From positions 1 through 44,128 of the forward strand of contig CABSAN010000012.1 in assembly GCA_902475785.1 (NCBI GenBank): DNA of 44,128 nucleotides, read 5' to 3'. Under the pieces are notes generated by a model. It saw only the letters and a list, made by a program, of their open reading frames with translations, did no database searches and had not been told where the DNA came from. The DNA comes from an uncultured Collinsella sp. (lineage in GTDB: Bacteria > Actinomycetota > Coriobacteriia > Coriobacteriales > Coriobacteriaceae). Every line of letters starts with the position of its first letter. Within the stretch, counting starts at the first letter, position 1. The translations under genes were made by a program, and so were the position numbers. This document shows, in pieces, positions 8,347 to 17,152 of the stretch.

Positions 8347-8438
8347 CAAACTGCTGCGGAGTGCCGCCATCGACTGCTACCCCATGCCCCATCTGATGAA
8401 TTTGTCCTGATAGGTGCCCTATGACGGGATTTCGCGGC

Positions 8439-8444
8439 TACAAT
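8439..8444 (+). promoter_or_regulatory. Possible -10 box of prfC
   Basis: TACAAT lies 48 bases upstream of the prfC start in the sequence GGCTACAATAGTG. It is the same hexamer as at the ClC and ung genes. No clear -35 box is visible. Confidence 0.4.
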
Positions 8445-8491
8445 AGTGCGGTTACAACGACGTAATGCACTCAATGCAAGAAAGGATCCGC

Positions 8492-10105
<1,614 letters not shown>

Positions 10106-10110
10106 CGCAT

Positions 10111-10145
10111 CGGCGCGGTGGCCCTGCGGGGCTGCCGCGCCGTTT
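10111..10145 (+). terminator. Hairpin terminator after prfC
   Basis: CGGCGCGG (10111-10118) pairs with CCGCGCCG (10135-10142), followed by TTTGCTT. The T run is short, so efficiency is uncertain. Confidence 0.6.
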
Positions 10146-10205
10146 GCTTGCCTGATGCCGTGTGAGCGGCTATCATACCCACCGTCGTCTCAAGACCGGG
10201 GCGTC

Positions 10206-10256
10206 CGAGCAGTTCGGGTCCGATATCCTGCTCGTTAAACCTAAAACCAAAGGAGT
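10206..10256 (+). promoter_or_regulatory. Candidate preQ1-I riboswitch before the VUT transporter
   Basis: CGAGCAG (10206-10212) pairs perfectly with CTGCTCG (10228-10234). The 15-base loop starts TTCGGGT, and its GGGT can pair with ACCT in the A-rich tail GTTAAACCTAAAACC (10234-10248), giving an H-type pseudoknot. A UUC after the first stem strand and an A-rich tail running into the ribosome binding site AAAGGAG are features of preQ1-I riboswitches. The gene downstream is a queuosine-precursor transporter, the expected target. The loop is a few bases longer than usual and I cannot score the covariance model. Confidence 0.5.
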
Positions 10257-10261
10257 ACATA

Positions 10262-10984
10262 ATGATCAAGAAGGTCATGGAGGACTATAAGGTCCTGTTG
10301 CGGAGCATTCCCGCGGCAACGGTTTCGCTGTTTTTCGTGAGCGTCATCATGATGAACCTGCTGGCCAACAAAGAGCTTATCAGCTTGCCGTATCTGGCAC
10401 TCGATTGCGGCTTTGTGGTGAGCTGGGTTTCGTTTTTGTGCCAGGACATGATCTGCAAGCGCTTTGGCGCCAAGGCATCCATCAAAATCTCTATCCTCGC
10501 GCTGCTGGTCAACCTGGCCGTGAGTCTGTGCTTTTGGGCATGTTCGCTCACGCCCGGCATGTGGGGTGCCTACTACGACACGGGCATGATCGAGGTCAAC
10601 ACTGCCCTTAACGCCACCATCGGCGGCACCTGGTACGTGGTGCTGGGCTCTTCGCTGGCAATGCTCGTTTCTGCCGTGGTTAACTCCACGCTCAACCAGT
10701 CGCTCGGCCGTATGCTCAAAAAGAATAACTTTGCGAGCTTTGCCTTCCGCTCCTATGTGTCCACGGGTGTTGGCCAGTTTATCGACAATCTGGTCTTTGC
10801 CATTGTGGTGAGCCACACGTTCTTCGGCTGGACCTGGGTGCAAGTCCTCATGTGCTCGCTGACGGGCGCTGTTGCTGAGCTGCTGTGCGAGGTCTTCCTA
10901 AGCCCCGTGGGCTACAAGGTCGTGCGCGGCTGGGAGCGCGAGAATGTGGGCTCCGAGTACCTCGAGCGCCACGCAACCGCCTAA
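10262..10984 (+). CDS. VUT family (YhhQ-like) queuosine precursor transporter
   Basis: 240 residues with about six transmembrane helices. Family-typical segments are NLLANKELISLPYLALDCGFVVSW, disrupted into helices near residues 30-60, ALLVNLAVSL near 80, and VGQFIDNLVF near residues 170-180, which matches the conserved FxDxxxF-type helix of YhhQ proteins. Characterised members import preQ0, preQ1 or queuine for tRNA queuosine synthesis. ATG 10262 has AAAGGAG eight bases upstream. It is likely co-transcribed with the SDR gene nine bases downstream, and may be controlled by the candidate riboswitch at 10206. Confidence 0.85.
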   Translation: MIKKVMEDYKVLLRSIPAATVSLFFVSVIMMNLLANKELISLPYLALDCGFVVSWVSFLCQDMICKRFGAKASIKISILALLVNLAVSLCFWACSLTPGMWGAYYDTGMIEVNTALNATIGGTWYVVLGSSLAMLVSAVVNSTLNQSLGRMLKKNNFASFAFRSYVSTGVGQFIDNLVFAIVVSHTFFGWTWVQVLMCSLTGAVAELLCEVFLSPVGYKVVRGWERENVGSEYLERHATA

Positions 10985-10993
10985 GGAGCAAGT

Positions 10994-11674
10994 ATGCGGG
11001 TTTTGATCACGGGCGCTTCGGGCGGTATCGGAGCCGCATGCGTGCAGCGCTTTTTGGACGAGGGCCACGAGGTCGTGGGCTTTGATCTGCTGCCGGCGGC
11101 GATCGAACACGAGTGCTACCGCCATCTGATTGTTGATGTCCGCGAGCCGGGCTCGTTTCCAGGCGACCTTGAACCCCAAGTGATCGTGAACGTTGCCGGT
11201 ACGCAGGATTCGGCCGACGATATCGCCGCCAACCTGTGTGGCACCATCAACGTGACCGAGCGCTACGCCTTTGTGGGGGAGGGGCTCGCCGCCAAGCCGG
11301 CGCCCGCTATCAAATCCGTGGTCAATGTGGGGTCGGCGAGTGGGCATACGGGATCGGAGTTTCCCGCCTATGCCGCCAGCAAGGGCGGCGTTATCGCCTA
11401 CACCAAGAACCTTGCAAACCGCCTGGCACCGCAGGCCATCGCCAACAGTGTGGACCCGGGTGGCGTTATCACGCCGCTCAACCGTTGCGTGATGGAAGAC
11501 GAACACCTGTGGAGCCAGATTATGGAGCTCACGCCGCTTAGGCGCTGGGCCACCGCCCAAGAGATCGCCGAGTGGATCTACTTTGTGGGTGTGACCAACC
11601 GGTTTATGACCGGGCAGAGCCTGTTGATCGATGGCGGCGAGGCCGGCCGCACCCAGTTTATCTGGCCCGAATAG
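10994..11674 (+). CDS. SDR family NAD(P)-dependent oxidoreductase
   Basis: 226 residues, a compact classical SDR. The cofactor loop TGASGGIG lies at residues 6-13, NVAG at the NNAG position, the catalytic Ser in VGSASG, and YAASK provides the active-site Tyr and Lys. The C-terminal LLIDGGEA is the usual FabG-like end. The first half is shorter than in most FabG proteins, with the region between the cofactor loop and NVAG trimmed to about 50 residues. It reduces or oxidises a small carbonyl or alcohol of unknown identity. ATG follows AAGGAG; the gene is nine bases after the VUT gene. Confidence 0.9.
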   Translation: MRVLITGASGGIGAACVQRFLDEGHEVVGFDLLPAAIEHECYRHLIVDVREPGSFPGDLEPQVIVNVAGTQDSADDIAANLCGTINVTERYAFVGEGLAAKPAPAIKSVVNVGSASGHTGSEFPAYAASKGGVIAYTKNLANRLAPQAIANSVDPGGVITPLNRCVMEDEHLWSQIMELTPLRRWATAQEIAEWIYFVGVTNRFMTGQSLLIDGGEAGRTQFIWPE

Positions 11675-11675
11675 G

Positions 11676-11711
11676 AAACGCGCCCGATGGAAAGCCGTCG
11701 GGCGCGTTTTT
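11676..11711. terminator. Bidirectional intrinsic terminator (SDR / ung)
   Basis: AAACGCGCCCGATGG and CCGTCGGGCGCGTTTTT form a long GC stem with flanking A and T runs on both sides. It sits between convergent genes and can serve both. Confidence 0.9.
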
Positions 11712-11724
11712 GATGTATCGATTG

Positions 11725-12450
11725 TTAGCCGAGACAAGTCCAGTTGACGGGGGTCGAGCCGTGCTGTTCGAGTAGCCGATTGGCAGCGGAGAAGGGGCGC
11801 GACCCCATAAAGGCGGGGAGTTCTGCCGTGGCACGGTTGGCCGAAAGCGGCGAGGGGTGCGTAGAGGCCAGGCAGAACTTACCGGTTGCCTTGCCCGCAC
11901 CAGTTGCGGCGAGCTTGCCCTCGACCATCTGCTGGGCAAAGCGACCCCATGCCAAAAAGACGACCGACTGGGGCAGCTGGCAGCAGCGTTCGATAACGTA
12001 GTCGGTGAGCGTGCTCCAGCCCAGCTTGGCGTGCGAGTTGGCGGCATGCTCGCGTACGGTGAGCGTGGTGTTGAGGAGCAGAACGCCCTGTTGTGCCCAT
12101 GGGGTTAGGTCTCCCGTGGCGGGAACGGGGCAGCCCAGATCGGCTTTGAGCTCCTTATAGATGTTGCGCAGGCTCGGCGGCAGCTTGGTTTGCGTCGCGG
12201 GGACCGAGAACGACAGTCCCATGGCCTGGTTGGGCCCGTGATAGGGGTCTTGACCCAAGATGACAACTTTGACCTGGTCGGCCGGCGTGTAGGCGAGGGC
12301 ATTGAGGATGTCGTCTTGTGCCGGGTAGATAGTCTGCTCGGCACGCAAAAGGGCGATGCGCTCGAGCAGCTGGTTCGTAGTGTCACGTACCGGCTGCGGC
12401 GCATCGCCCAACCAAGTTGCTATGTTGCGGTCGCGGGTCGCGGCGTCCAT
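11725..12450 (-). CDS. ung: Uracil-DNA glycosylase, family 1
   Basis: 241 residues. The water-activating motif GQDPYHGPNQA has its Asp at residue 68, and the leucine/His loop HPSPLSANR lies near the C-terminus; both are diagnostic for family 1 UNG. It excises uracil from DNA to start base-excision repair. The length is slightly above the 225-230 typical of bacteria, owing to a longer N-terminus. ATG 12450 has AAAGGAG upstream. A -10-like TACAAT lies on the minus strand at 12486-12491. Confidence 0.97.
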   Translation of the reverse strand: MDAATRDRNIATWLGDAPQPVRDTTNQLLERIALLRAEQTIYPAQDDILNALAYTPADQVKVVILGQDPYHGPNQAMGLSFSVPATQTKLPPSLRNIYKELKADLGCPVPATGDLTPWAQQGVLLLNTTLTVREHAANSHAKLGWSTLTDYVIERCCQLPQSVVFLAWGRFAQQMVEGKLAATGAGKATGKFCLASTHPSPLSANRATAELPAFMGSRPFSAANRLLEQHGSTPVNWTCLG

Positions 12451-12485
12451 GGGGCTCCTTTACGTCAGATGCTCTGTCGGTATCT

Positions 12486-12512
12486 ATTGTAAAGGCGCAC
12501 CGGTTGCCTTTA
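12486..12512 (-). promoter_or_regulatory. ung promoter next to a hairpin
   Basis: Minus-strand TACAAT (12491-12486) lies 36 bases before the ung start. Adjoining it, 12490-12512 is a near-palindrome, TAAAGGC-GCACCGGTT-GCCTTTA, which could end transcription from the DMT gene that also runs on the minus strand. Confidence 0.4.
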
Positions 12513-12538
12513 TGCCACGGCCGTATGAAGAGTAGGGT

Positions 12539-13441
12539 CTACGAGACGTGCTCGGGCGCTCCTGCCATGCGAGCTTGTCCATGTGCGCGGAGGCGCGGAA
12601 GCTCGACGGTTGCCACCATGACGCCGGTTAGGATGAGGGCGGCGCCAAAGAAGGCGATGGGGCTCAGGATCTCGCCAACCAAGAAGAACGAAAAGACAGC
12701 GGAGCAGACCGGCTCGAGCGAGAAGGCGAAGCCGGTGGTCTCGGCGGGCACGTGGGGCTGCACGAGCGTCTGGGTGATAAAGCCGTAGGCAGAGCAGATG
12801 AGTGCGAGCGTGACGACGACCACGATCTCGCTGGGCGTACTGGGAAGTGTGAAACCGCCAAAGACGCATGCGGCGATGCCCGAGAACAAGCCGCCGAAGC
12901 CCAGCTGCCAAACGCCCAGAGCAAGCGGATCGACTTCTTCGACAAACCGCTTGGCGACAATGATGTGCCCGGCATAGACAAAGGCGGAGAGCAGCATGAT
13001 GAGCGCGCCCGGGTTCAGGCTGGTGAAGTCGGCGCCCGAGAGCAGCAACATGCCGCAGGTGACGATGCCGGTGCCGATGAGCACTTTGCGCTCGGGGGCA
13101 CGACGCAGCAGGGCGGCATTGGCAAACGGCACGATCACGACCGTCAGGCTCTGCAAAAAGCCGGCGGTGGAGGCGGAGGTGAGGCTAGAGCCTAAGCACA
13201 TGCAGGTGAGCTCGGTTGCCATAATGGCGCCGATGATGGCGGCGCGGACCATAAGGTCGCGGTTGATACGGAACGCGCGCTTGTGGAAGAGCAGCAGGCA
13301 GGCCACAAAGGCGATGATGCAGCGTAGCGCGACGATGCTCGTGGCGTTCATGCTGTCCATGCCGATCTTCATAAGGGGGTACGAAAAGCCCCATGCGACG
13401 GGAACGGAAAATGAGAGCGCGATTGCTTTTTTGCGATCCAT
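12539..13441 (-). CDS. EamA/DMT family transporter
   Basis: 300 residues, ten hydrophobic helices in two EamA repeats. The N-terminal segment ALSFSVPVAWGFSYPLMKIG and a second-half Gly/Pro pattern near LSPIAFFGAALILTGVM are typical of the family. The C-terminal tail is short, cytoplasmic and basic. The substrate is unknown. It is transcribed divergently from the LysR gene at 13600, a common arrangement in which the regulator controls the transporter. ATG 13441 follows GGAGCCCC. Confidence 0.9.
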   Translation of the reverse strand: MDRKKAIALSFSVPVAWGFSYPLMKIGMDSMNATSIVALRCIIAFVACLLLFHKRAFRINRDLMVRAAIIGAIMATELTCMCLGSSLTSASTAGFLQSLTVVIVPFANAALLRRAPERKVLIGTGIVTCGMLLLSGADFTSLNPGALIMLLSAFVYAGHIIVAKRFVEEVDPLALGVWQLGFGGLFSGIAACVFGGFTLPSTPSEIVVVVTLALICSAYGFITQTLVQPHVPAETTGFAFSLEPVCSAVFSFFLVGEILSPIAFFGAALILTGVMVATVELPRLRAHGQARMAGAPEHVS

Positions 13442-13599
13442 GGGGCTCCTTTTGTTACAGAACGGTTTCGTAAAAAGGATTCTGCTCCCAGATTTGGATG
13501 TAGTAAAGCGAATGTATCTTCAGTATGATTAAGAAACGCTAAAGTAGATGCGAAAAGCCCTGGCAAAACGTTTTACGGCTGCATTGATGTGGAGGCACG

Positions 13600-14466
13600 A
13601 TGGCATCGCGGTATCAGATTGTTTGTATGGTGGTCGATTGCGGCAGCCTGAAACGTGCGGCGGACGAGCTGGGCTATACGCAAAGTGCGGTGAGTCAGGC
13701 CGTCAAGGCGCTCGAGCGCGAGCTGGGTACCACGCTTATCGAGCGCGGTAAGCAGGGCGTTTCGCTTACGCGCGACGGTAAACAATATCTGCCATTCCTG
13801 CGCCAGATCGTGACCGCCGAGGCCGAGCTCGAGGGCAAGCGCCAGGAGCTGCTGGGGCTTTCGTCGACCGATATTCGCATTGCGACGTTTACCAACGTGA
13901 GTCGTACCGTGCTGCCGCGTGTGATCCGCGACTTTGGTGCGCTGCACCCGGGCGTGCACTTTACCCTTAAGCAGGGCGATTACACGCGCAACGCCCAGTG
14001 GGTGCACGATGGCGTAGTTGACTTTTGCTTTACGGCGCGCGGATTTACCGCGGGGCTCGAGAAGCGCGTGGTCTATCACGACGAGTTGGTGGCACTGCTG
14101 CCGGCCGCGCATCCGCTGACGGCAAAGGAAAAGGTGACGCTCGCCGACCTGGCGTCCGAGCCGTTTGTGCTGCTGGATGAGGGCGAACAGAGTCTGGTGC
14201 TCGATGCATTCGCGGCGCATGGACTGTCGCCGCACGTGACGAGTGAGGTGACCGACGACTACACCATCATGGCGATGGTGGAGGAGGGCCTAGGCGTGAG
14301 CATGCTCTACCGTCGTACTGTGGAGGGCATGCGGGCCGATATTCGCGTACGCCCCATCGTGCATGCCCCCTCGCGCGACGTGGTGGCCGCCTGGCGCAGC
14401 TGGGACACCATGCCCATCGCCACGAGGCGCTTTATCGACTATATGAGCTCGCATATTGTCAATTAA
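13600..14466 (+). CDS. LysR family transcriptional regulator
   Basis: 288 residues. The winged helix-turn-helix covers residues 1-60: SLKRAADELGYTQSAVSQAV, then LERELGTTLIERGKQGV. An effector-binding domain follows from about residue 88. The GTG/ATG context TGGAGGCACG-ATG fixes the start. The protein probably regulates the divergent DMT transporter gene (158 bases between starts). Upstream, ATGTATCTTCAGTAT at about 13514-13528 contains a T-N11-A half-site arrangement, but I give it little weight. It is convergent with the MATE gene. Confidence 0.95.
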   Translation: MASRYQIVCMVVDCGSLKRAADELGYTQSAVSQAVKALERELGTTLIERGKQGVSLTRDGKQYLPFLRQIVTAEAELEGKRQELLGLSSTDIRIATFTNVSRTVLPRVIRDFGALHPGVHFTLKQGDYTRNAQWVHDGVVDFCFTARGFTAGLEKRVVYHDELVALLPAAHPLTAKEKVTLADLASEPFVLLDEGEQSLVLDAFAAHGLSPHVTSEVTDDYTIMAMVEEGLGVSMLYRRTVEGMRADIRVRPIVHAPSRDVVAAWRSWDTMPIATRRFIDYMSSHIVN

Positions 14467-14493
14467 TGACTGGCGTGGCGTTGAGTGTGGTGT

Positions 14494-15876
14494 TTAGCGG
14501 GCTGTCGCTTTGGTTTGGGTGGCGCGATAGGTGCGTGCCGGGTGGCAAAGTAGTACCGCCACGACCATAAAGAACGCCGTGGTGCCCAGGCTGATGGGGT
14601 AGACCATCATGATGTTCGCAAAGGTGCGGAAGTGCGGGAACACGCAGAAAACCCAATAGAAGCGGATGCCGCAGACGCAGATCATGGTGATGAGGGCGGG
14701 CGTGAGCGAGATACCAAAGCCGCGCAGGTAGCCCGACATGTTTTCGTAGAACATGCTAAAGGCGTACGCCGGGAAGATCGAACATACGCGGATATAGCCA
14801 ATCGAGACGATGTTGGGGTCGCTGTTGAACAGCGATAGGATCTCGCGCCCCAGGCCAACAATAACGATAATCGTGGTGAGTGCAACGATACCGCCTTCGA
14901 CCAGGCAGACCTTGAGCGTTTTGGTGCAGCGGTCGATCTGGCGGGCGCCGTGGTTTTGTCCCACAAAGGTGGTGCAGGCCTGGCTAAAGCTGTTGAGCAG
15001 GTTGTAGCATACGTACTCCAAGCTCATGGCGGCGCTCGATGCCGCCATGACCTCGGTGCCCAGGCTGTTGATGGCGGACTGGATGATGATGTTTGCGACG
15101 GCAAAGACGGCGCTCTGGATGCCGGCGGGCAGGCCGATCTTGACGATGCGCTTGAGGGCGACGGGGTCGATAGCCAGGTCGCGTGGGGTGACGCGGACGA
15201 CGGAGTCGGTCTTGAGCAGGCGGATAAAGAGCGTAGCGGCACTGACGGTGTAGGCGATGGCGGTGGCGATGGCGACGCCCGCGACGCCCCAGTGGAGTAC
15301 GGGGACAAAGATGAGGTCCAGGCCAATGTTGAGGATGGTGGACACGGCAAGCGCCTGCAGCGGCATGCGGGTGATGCCGACGGAGCGGAAGATTGCGGCT
15401 TCAAAGTTGTAGAGCAAGATTGAGGGCATGCTGAGCAAAAAGACGCGTAGATAGAGCGAAGCGAGCGGCATGGTTTCGGCGGGAACGTTGAGCGCGGCGA
15501 GCATGGGCTCGGCAAAGATCTCGCCCAGTGCGATGACGACAAAGCCCACGAGCGCCATTAAAATCGAGGTATGGACGGCGCGTTTGACCATGTTCTGATC
15601 GTTGCGGCCGATAGCGTTGGCGATGACCACGTTGGAGCCAAGCGATATGCCAATAAACAGGTTGAGCATAAGGCTGGTAAGCGGAACATTGGAGCCGACC
15701 GCCGCCATGGCGAGGGTTCCCTGGTCGCCCGAGAAGTTACCGATGATGACCGTGGCGATGAGGTTCGACAGCTGCTCCAAGATGCTCGTGGCGGCCACGG
15801 GGAAGGCGAACAGGGGAATATTGCGCCACAGCGAGCCGGTGGTCATGTCAATGTGCTTAGATGCGGTATCAGCCAT
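14494..15876 (-). CDS. MATE family efflux transporter
   Basis: 460 residues, twelve helices in two six-helix bundles. The N-terminal segment LWRNIPLFAFPVAATSILEQL and a later FVGQNHGARQIDR are conserved MATE features; GRNDQNMVKRAV near residue 90 is the first-repeat counterpart. MATE proteins export drugs or metabolites in exchange for Na+ or H+. A partial copy of the TCTCAATCT element lies immediately upstream of the ATG at 15876, so the 5' untranslated region includes repeat-derived sequence. No regulator is adjacent on its own side. Confidence 0.95.
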   Translation of the reverse strand: MADTASKHIDMTTGSLWRNIPLFAFPVAATSILEQLSNLIATVIIGNFSGDQGTLAMAAVGSNVPLTSLMLNLFIGISLGSNVVIANAIGRNDQNMVKRAVHTSILMALVGFVVIALGEIFAEPMLAALNVPAETMPLASLYLRVFLLSMPSILLYNFEAAIFRSVGITRMPLQALAVSTILNIGLDLIFVPVLHWGVAGVAIATAIAYTVSAATLFIRLLKTDSVVRVTPRDLAIDPVALKRIVKIGLPAGIQSAVFAVANIIIQSAINSLGTEVMAASSAAMSLEYVCYNLLNSFSQACTTFVGQNHGARQIDRCTKTLKVCLVEGGIVALTTIIVIVGLGREILSLFNSDPNIVSIGYIRVCSIFPAYAFSMFYENMSGYLRGFGISLTPALITMICVCGIRFYWVFCVFPHFRTFANIMMVYPISLGTTAFFMVVAVLLCHPARTYRATQTKATAR

Positions 15877-15940
15877 ACGCTCTCAATCTCTAACATGCTC
15901 TTTCGTGCCTATTTGCGCAGACGATGATACTCCTAATCGA

Positions 15941-15998
15941 CTAGTCGTTGGGGACGTTCTTAAACGACTAGTCATTTAAGAACGTCCCCAATGACTAG
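15941..15998. repeat. Double hairpin element, copy 2, with a compensated stem
   Basis: The left unit (15941-15971) has stem CTAGTCGTT/AACGACTAG around GGGGACGTTCTTA. The right unit (15968-15998) is inverted, with stem CTAGTCATT/AATGACTAG around the same core. The units share CTAG. The G-C pair in one stem replaces an A-T pair in the other on both sides, so pairing is preserved. Confidence 0.88.
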
Positions 15999-16010
15999 GT
16001 GGGGAAGGCG

Positions 16011-16019
16011 TGCGACAAT
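16011..16019 (+). promoter_or_regulatory. Possible extended -10 promoter of rlmA
   Basis: TGCGACAAT lies 36 bases upstream of the rlmA start, right after the double hairpin. The arrangement matches the channel gene promoter at 1851-1859. Confidence 0.35.
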
Positions 16020-16054
16020 GGTGGGTGTTGTGTTGTTCGCGCTAAGGAGTTGCC

Positions 16055-16870
16055 ATGTTGTTGTGTCCCGTTTGCCATGAACCGTTGGTGGATGACGAAC
16101 GCGGTGCTGCATGCGCGGGCGGACACCGGTTTGACCGTGCTCGCGAGGGCTATCTATATCTGCTGCGCTCGTCCAAGAGCGGCGACTCCATGGGCGATCC
16201 CAAGTCGCAGGCACGCAGCCGTCGCGACTTTCTGAACCGCGGTTACTATGCGCCGTTGCGCGATGCGATGGTCGGGCTGGTGCGCGAGCGGGTGTCTGGG
16301 CGTGCAGCGTCTGCGAACGGCTCCATGACGCTGCTCGACATTTGCTGCGGCGAGGGCTACTACACCAGTGCCATGGGCGCGGTGCCGGGCGTGGATGCCT
16401 ACGGCTTTGATCTGGGCAAGGAGATGGTGCGTCTGGCCGCCAAGCGCGGCGATGCGACCTATTTTGTGGCCAACATGAAGGATATCCCCGTGGCCGATGG
16501 CGCTTTCGATATGGTGACCGAGCTCTTTGCGCCCTTTAACGAGCGCGAGTTTGCCCGCGTGCTGGCGCCCGAGGGCTCGCTCTACACCGTGGTGCCGGGC
16601 GCTCGTCATCTGTTTGGGCTCAAGGAGGTACTCTACGACACACCATATCTCAATGACGAGAAACTGCCGAAGACTACCGAGCTCGAGTTGGTCGGAACGC
16701 AGCGGGTGTCTGCGAACATTACGCTCCAGACCCAGGCCGACATCGAGGCGGTGTTCCAGATGACGCCATACTACTATCGCACGCGCCCTGCCGACAAAGA
16801 GCGCCTGGCAAATTTGGACACCCTTCAAACCGACATCGACTTCATCATCGCCGAGTACCGCCACAGCTAA
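16055..16870 (+). CDS. rlmA: 23S rRNA (guanine-N1)-methyltransferase, RlmA type
   Basis: 271 residues. An N-terminal zinc site (Cys4, Cys7, Cys20, His24) and HRFDRAREGYLYLL are typical of RlmA proteins, which methylate a guanine in helix 35 of 23S rRNA. A class I SAM fold follows, with LDICCGEGYYT (about residues 92-102) and DMVTELFAPF near residue 153. Family members include the TlrB-like branch linked to tylosin resistance, which cannot be told apart here. ATG 16055 has AAGGAG five bases upstream. It ends in a small hairpin element and then an intrinsic terminator. Confidence 0.88.
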   Translation: MLLCPVCHEPLVDDERGAACAGGHRFDRAREGYLYLLRSSKSGDSMGDPKSQARSRRDFLNRGYYAPLRDAMVGLVRERVSGRAASANGSMTLLDICCGEGYYTSAMGAVPGVDAYGFDLGKEMVRLAAKRGDATYFVANMKDIPVADGAFDMVTELFAPFNEREFARVLAPEGSLYTVVPGARHLFGLKEVLYDTPYLNDEKLPKTTELELVGTQRVSANITLQTQADIEAVFQMTPYYYRTRPADKERLANLDTLQTDIDFIIAEYRHS

Positions 16871-16871
16871 C

Positions 16872-16907
16872 AACCTGCCAAAAAGGACAGGTTCATTTTG
16901 GTAGGTT
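16872..16907 (+). repeat. Single hairpin element at the rlmA 3' end
   Basis: AACCTGCCAAAA and TTTTGGTAGGTT pair with one mismatch around AGGACAGGTTCA. It begins two bases after the rlmA stop, with the GGACAG core in the sense direction. Confidence 0.75.
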
Positions 16908-16923
16908 TTATCTGGGAAAACGC

Positions 16924-16964
16924 AAAGGGCCGACCGCGGAGATGCGCGATCGGCCCTTTTTATT
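16924..16964 (+). terminator. Intrinsic terminator of rlmA
   Basis: AAAGGGCCGACCGCG pairs with CGCGATCGGCCCTTTTT. The T run continues into TTTATTGG, the duplicated target of the IS, so the IS sits at the 3' edge of this terminator. Confidence 0.9.
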
Positions 16965-16966
16965 GG

Positions 16967-16991
16967 GGCTTATAGGACAAAATGTGTGTCC
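16967..16991 (+). repeat. IS left inverted repeat
   Basis: 25 bp starting GGCTTATAGGACAAAATG. Its inner part GGACAAAATGTGTGTCC recurs at 17065-17081 with one change. Confidence 0.93.
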
Positions 16992-17140
16992 ACGTTGGGG
17001 ACATCGGCGCAGGTCGATGCCCCTTTTTCAGCCGTTTAAATTCCGTGCCCGCTTTTAACCGCTCGGACAGAATGTGTGTCCGGTTGCCTATCGTTCCCGC
17101 AGGTAGATAACCTTTTCCGGAACCGTTAAATACCCTTTCG
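16975..17140 (+). repeat. Diverged tandem repeat in the IS left end
   Basis: Two units of about 75 bases start at 16975 and 17065. Shared blocks are GGACA-AATGTGTGTCC, GCAGGT-GAT--CC-TTTT and CCGTTTAAAT versus CCGTTAAATA. They probably hold repeated transposase-binding sites. The 17-mer is itself an imperfect inverted repeat ending in GGACA/TGTCC. Confidence 0.7.
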
Positions 17141-17152
17141 GAAGAGGTGCCC

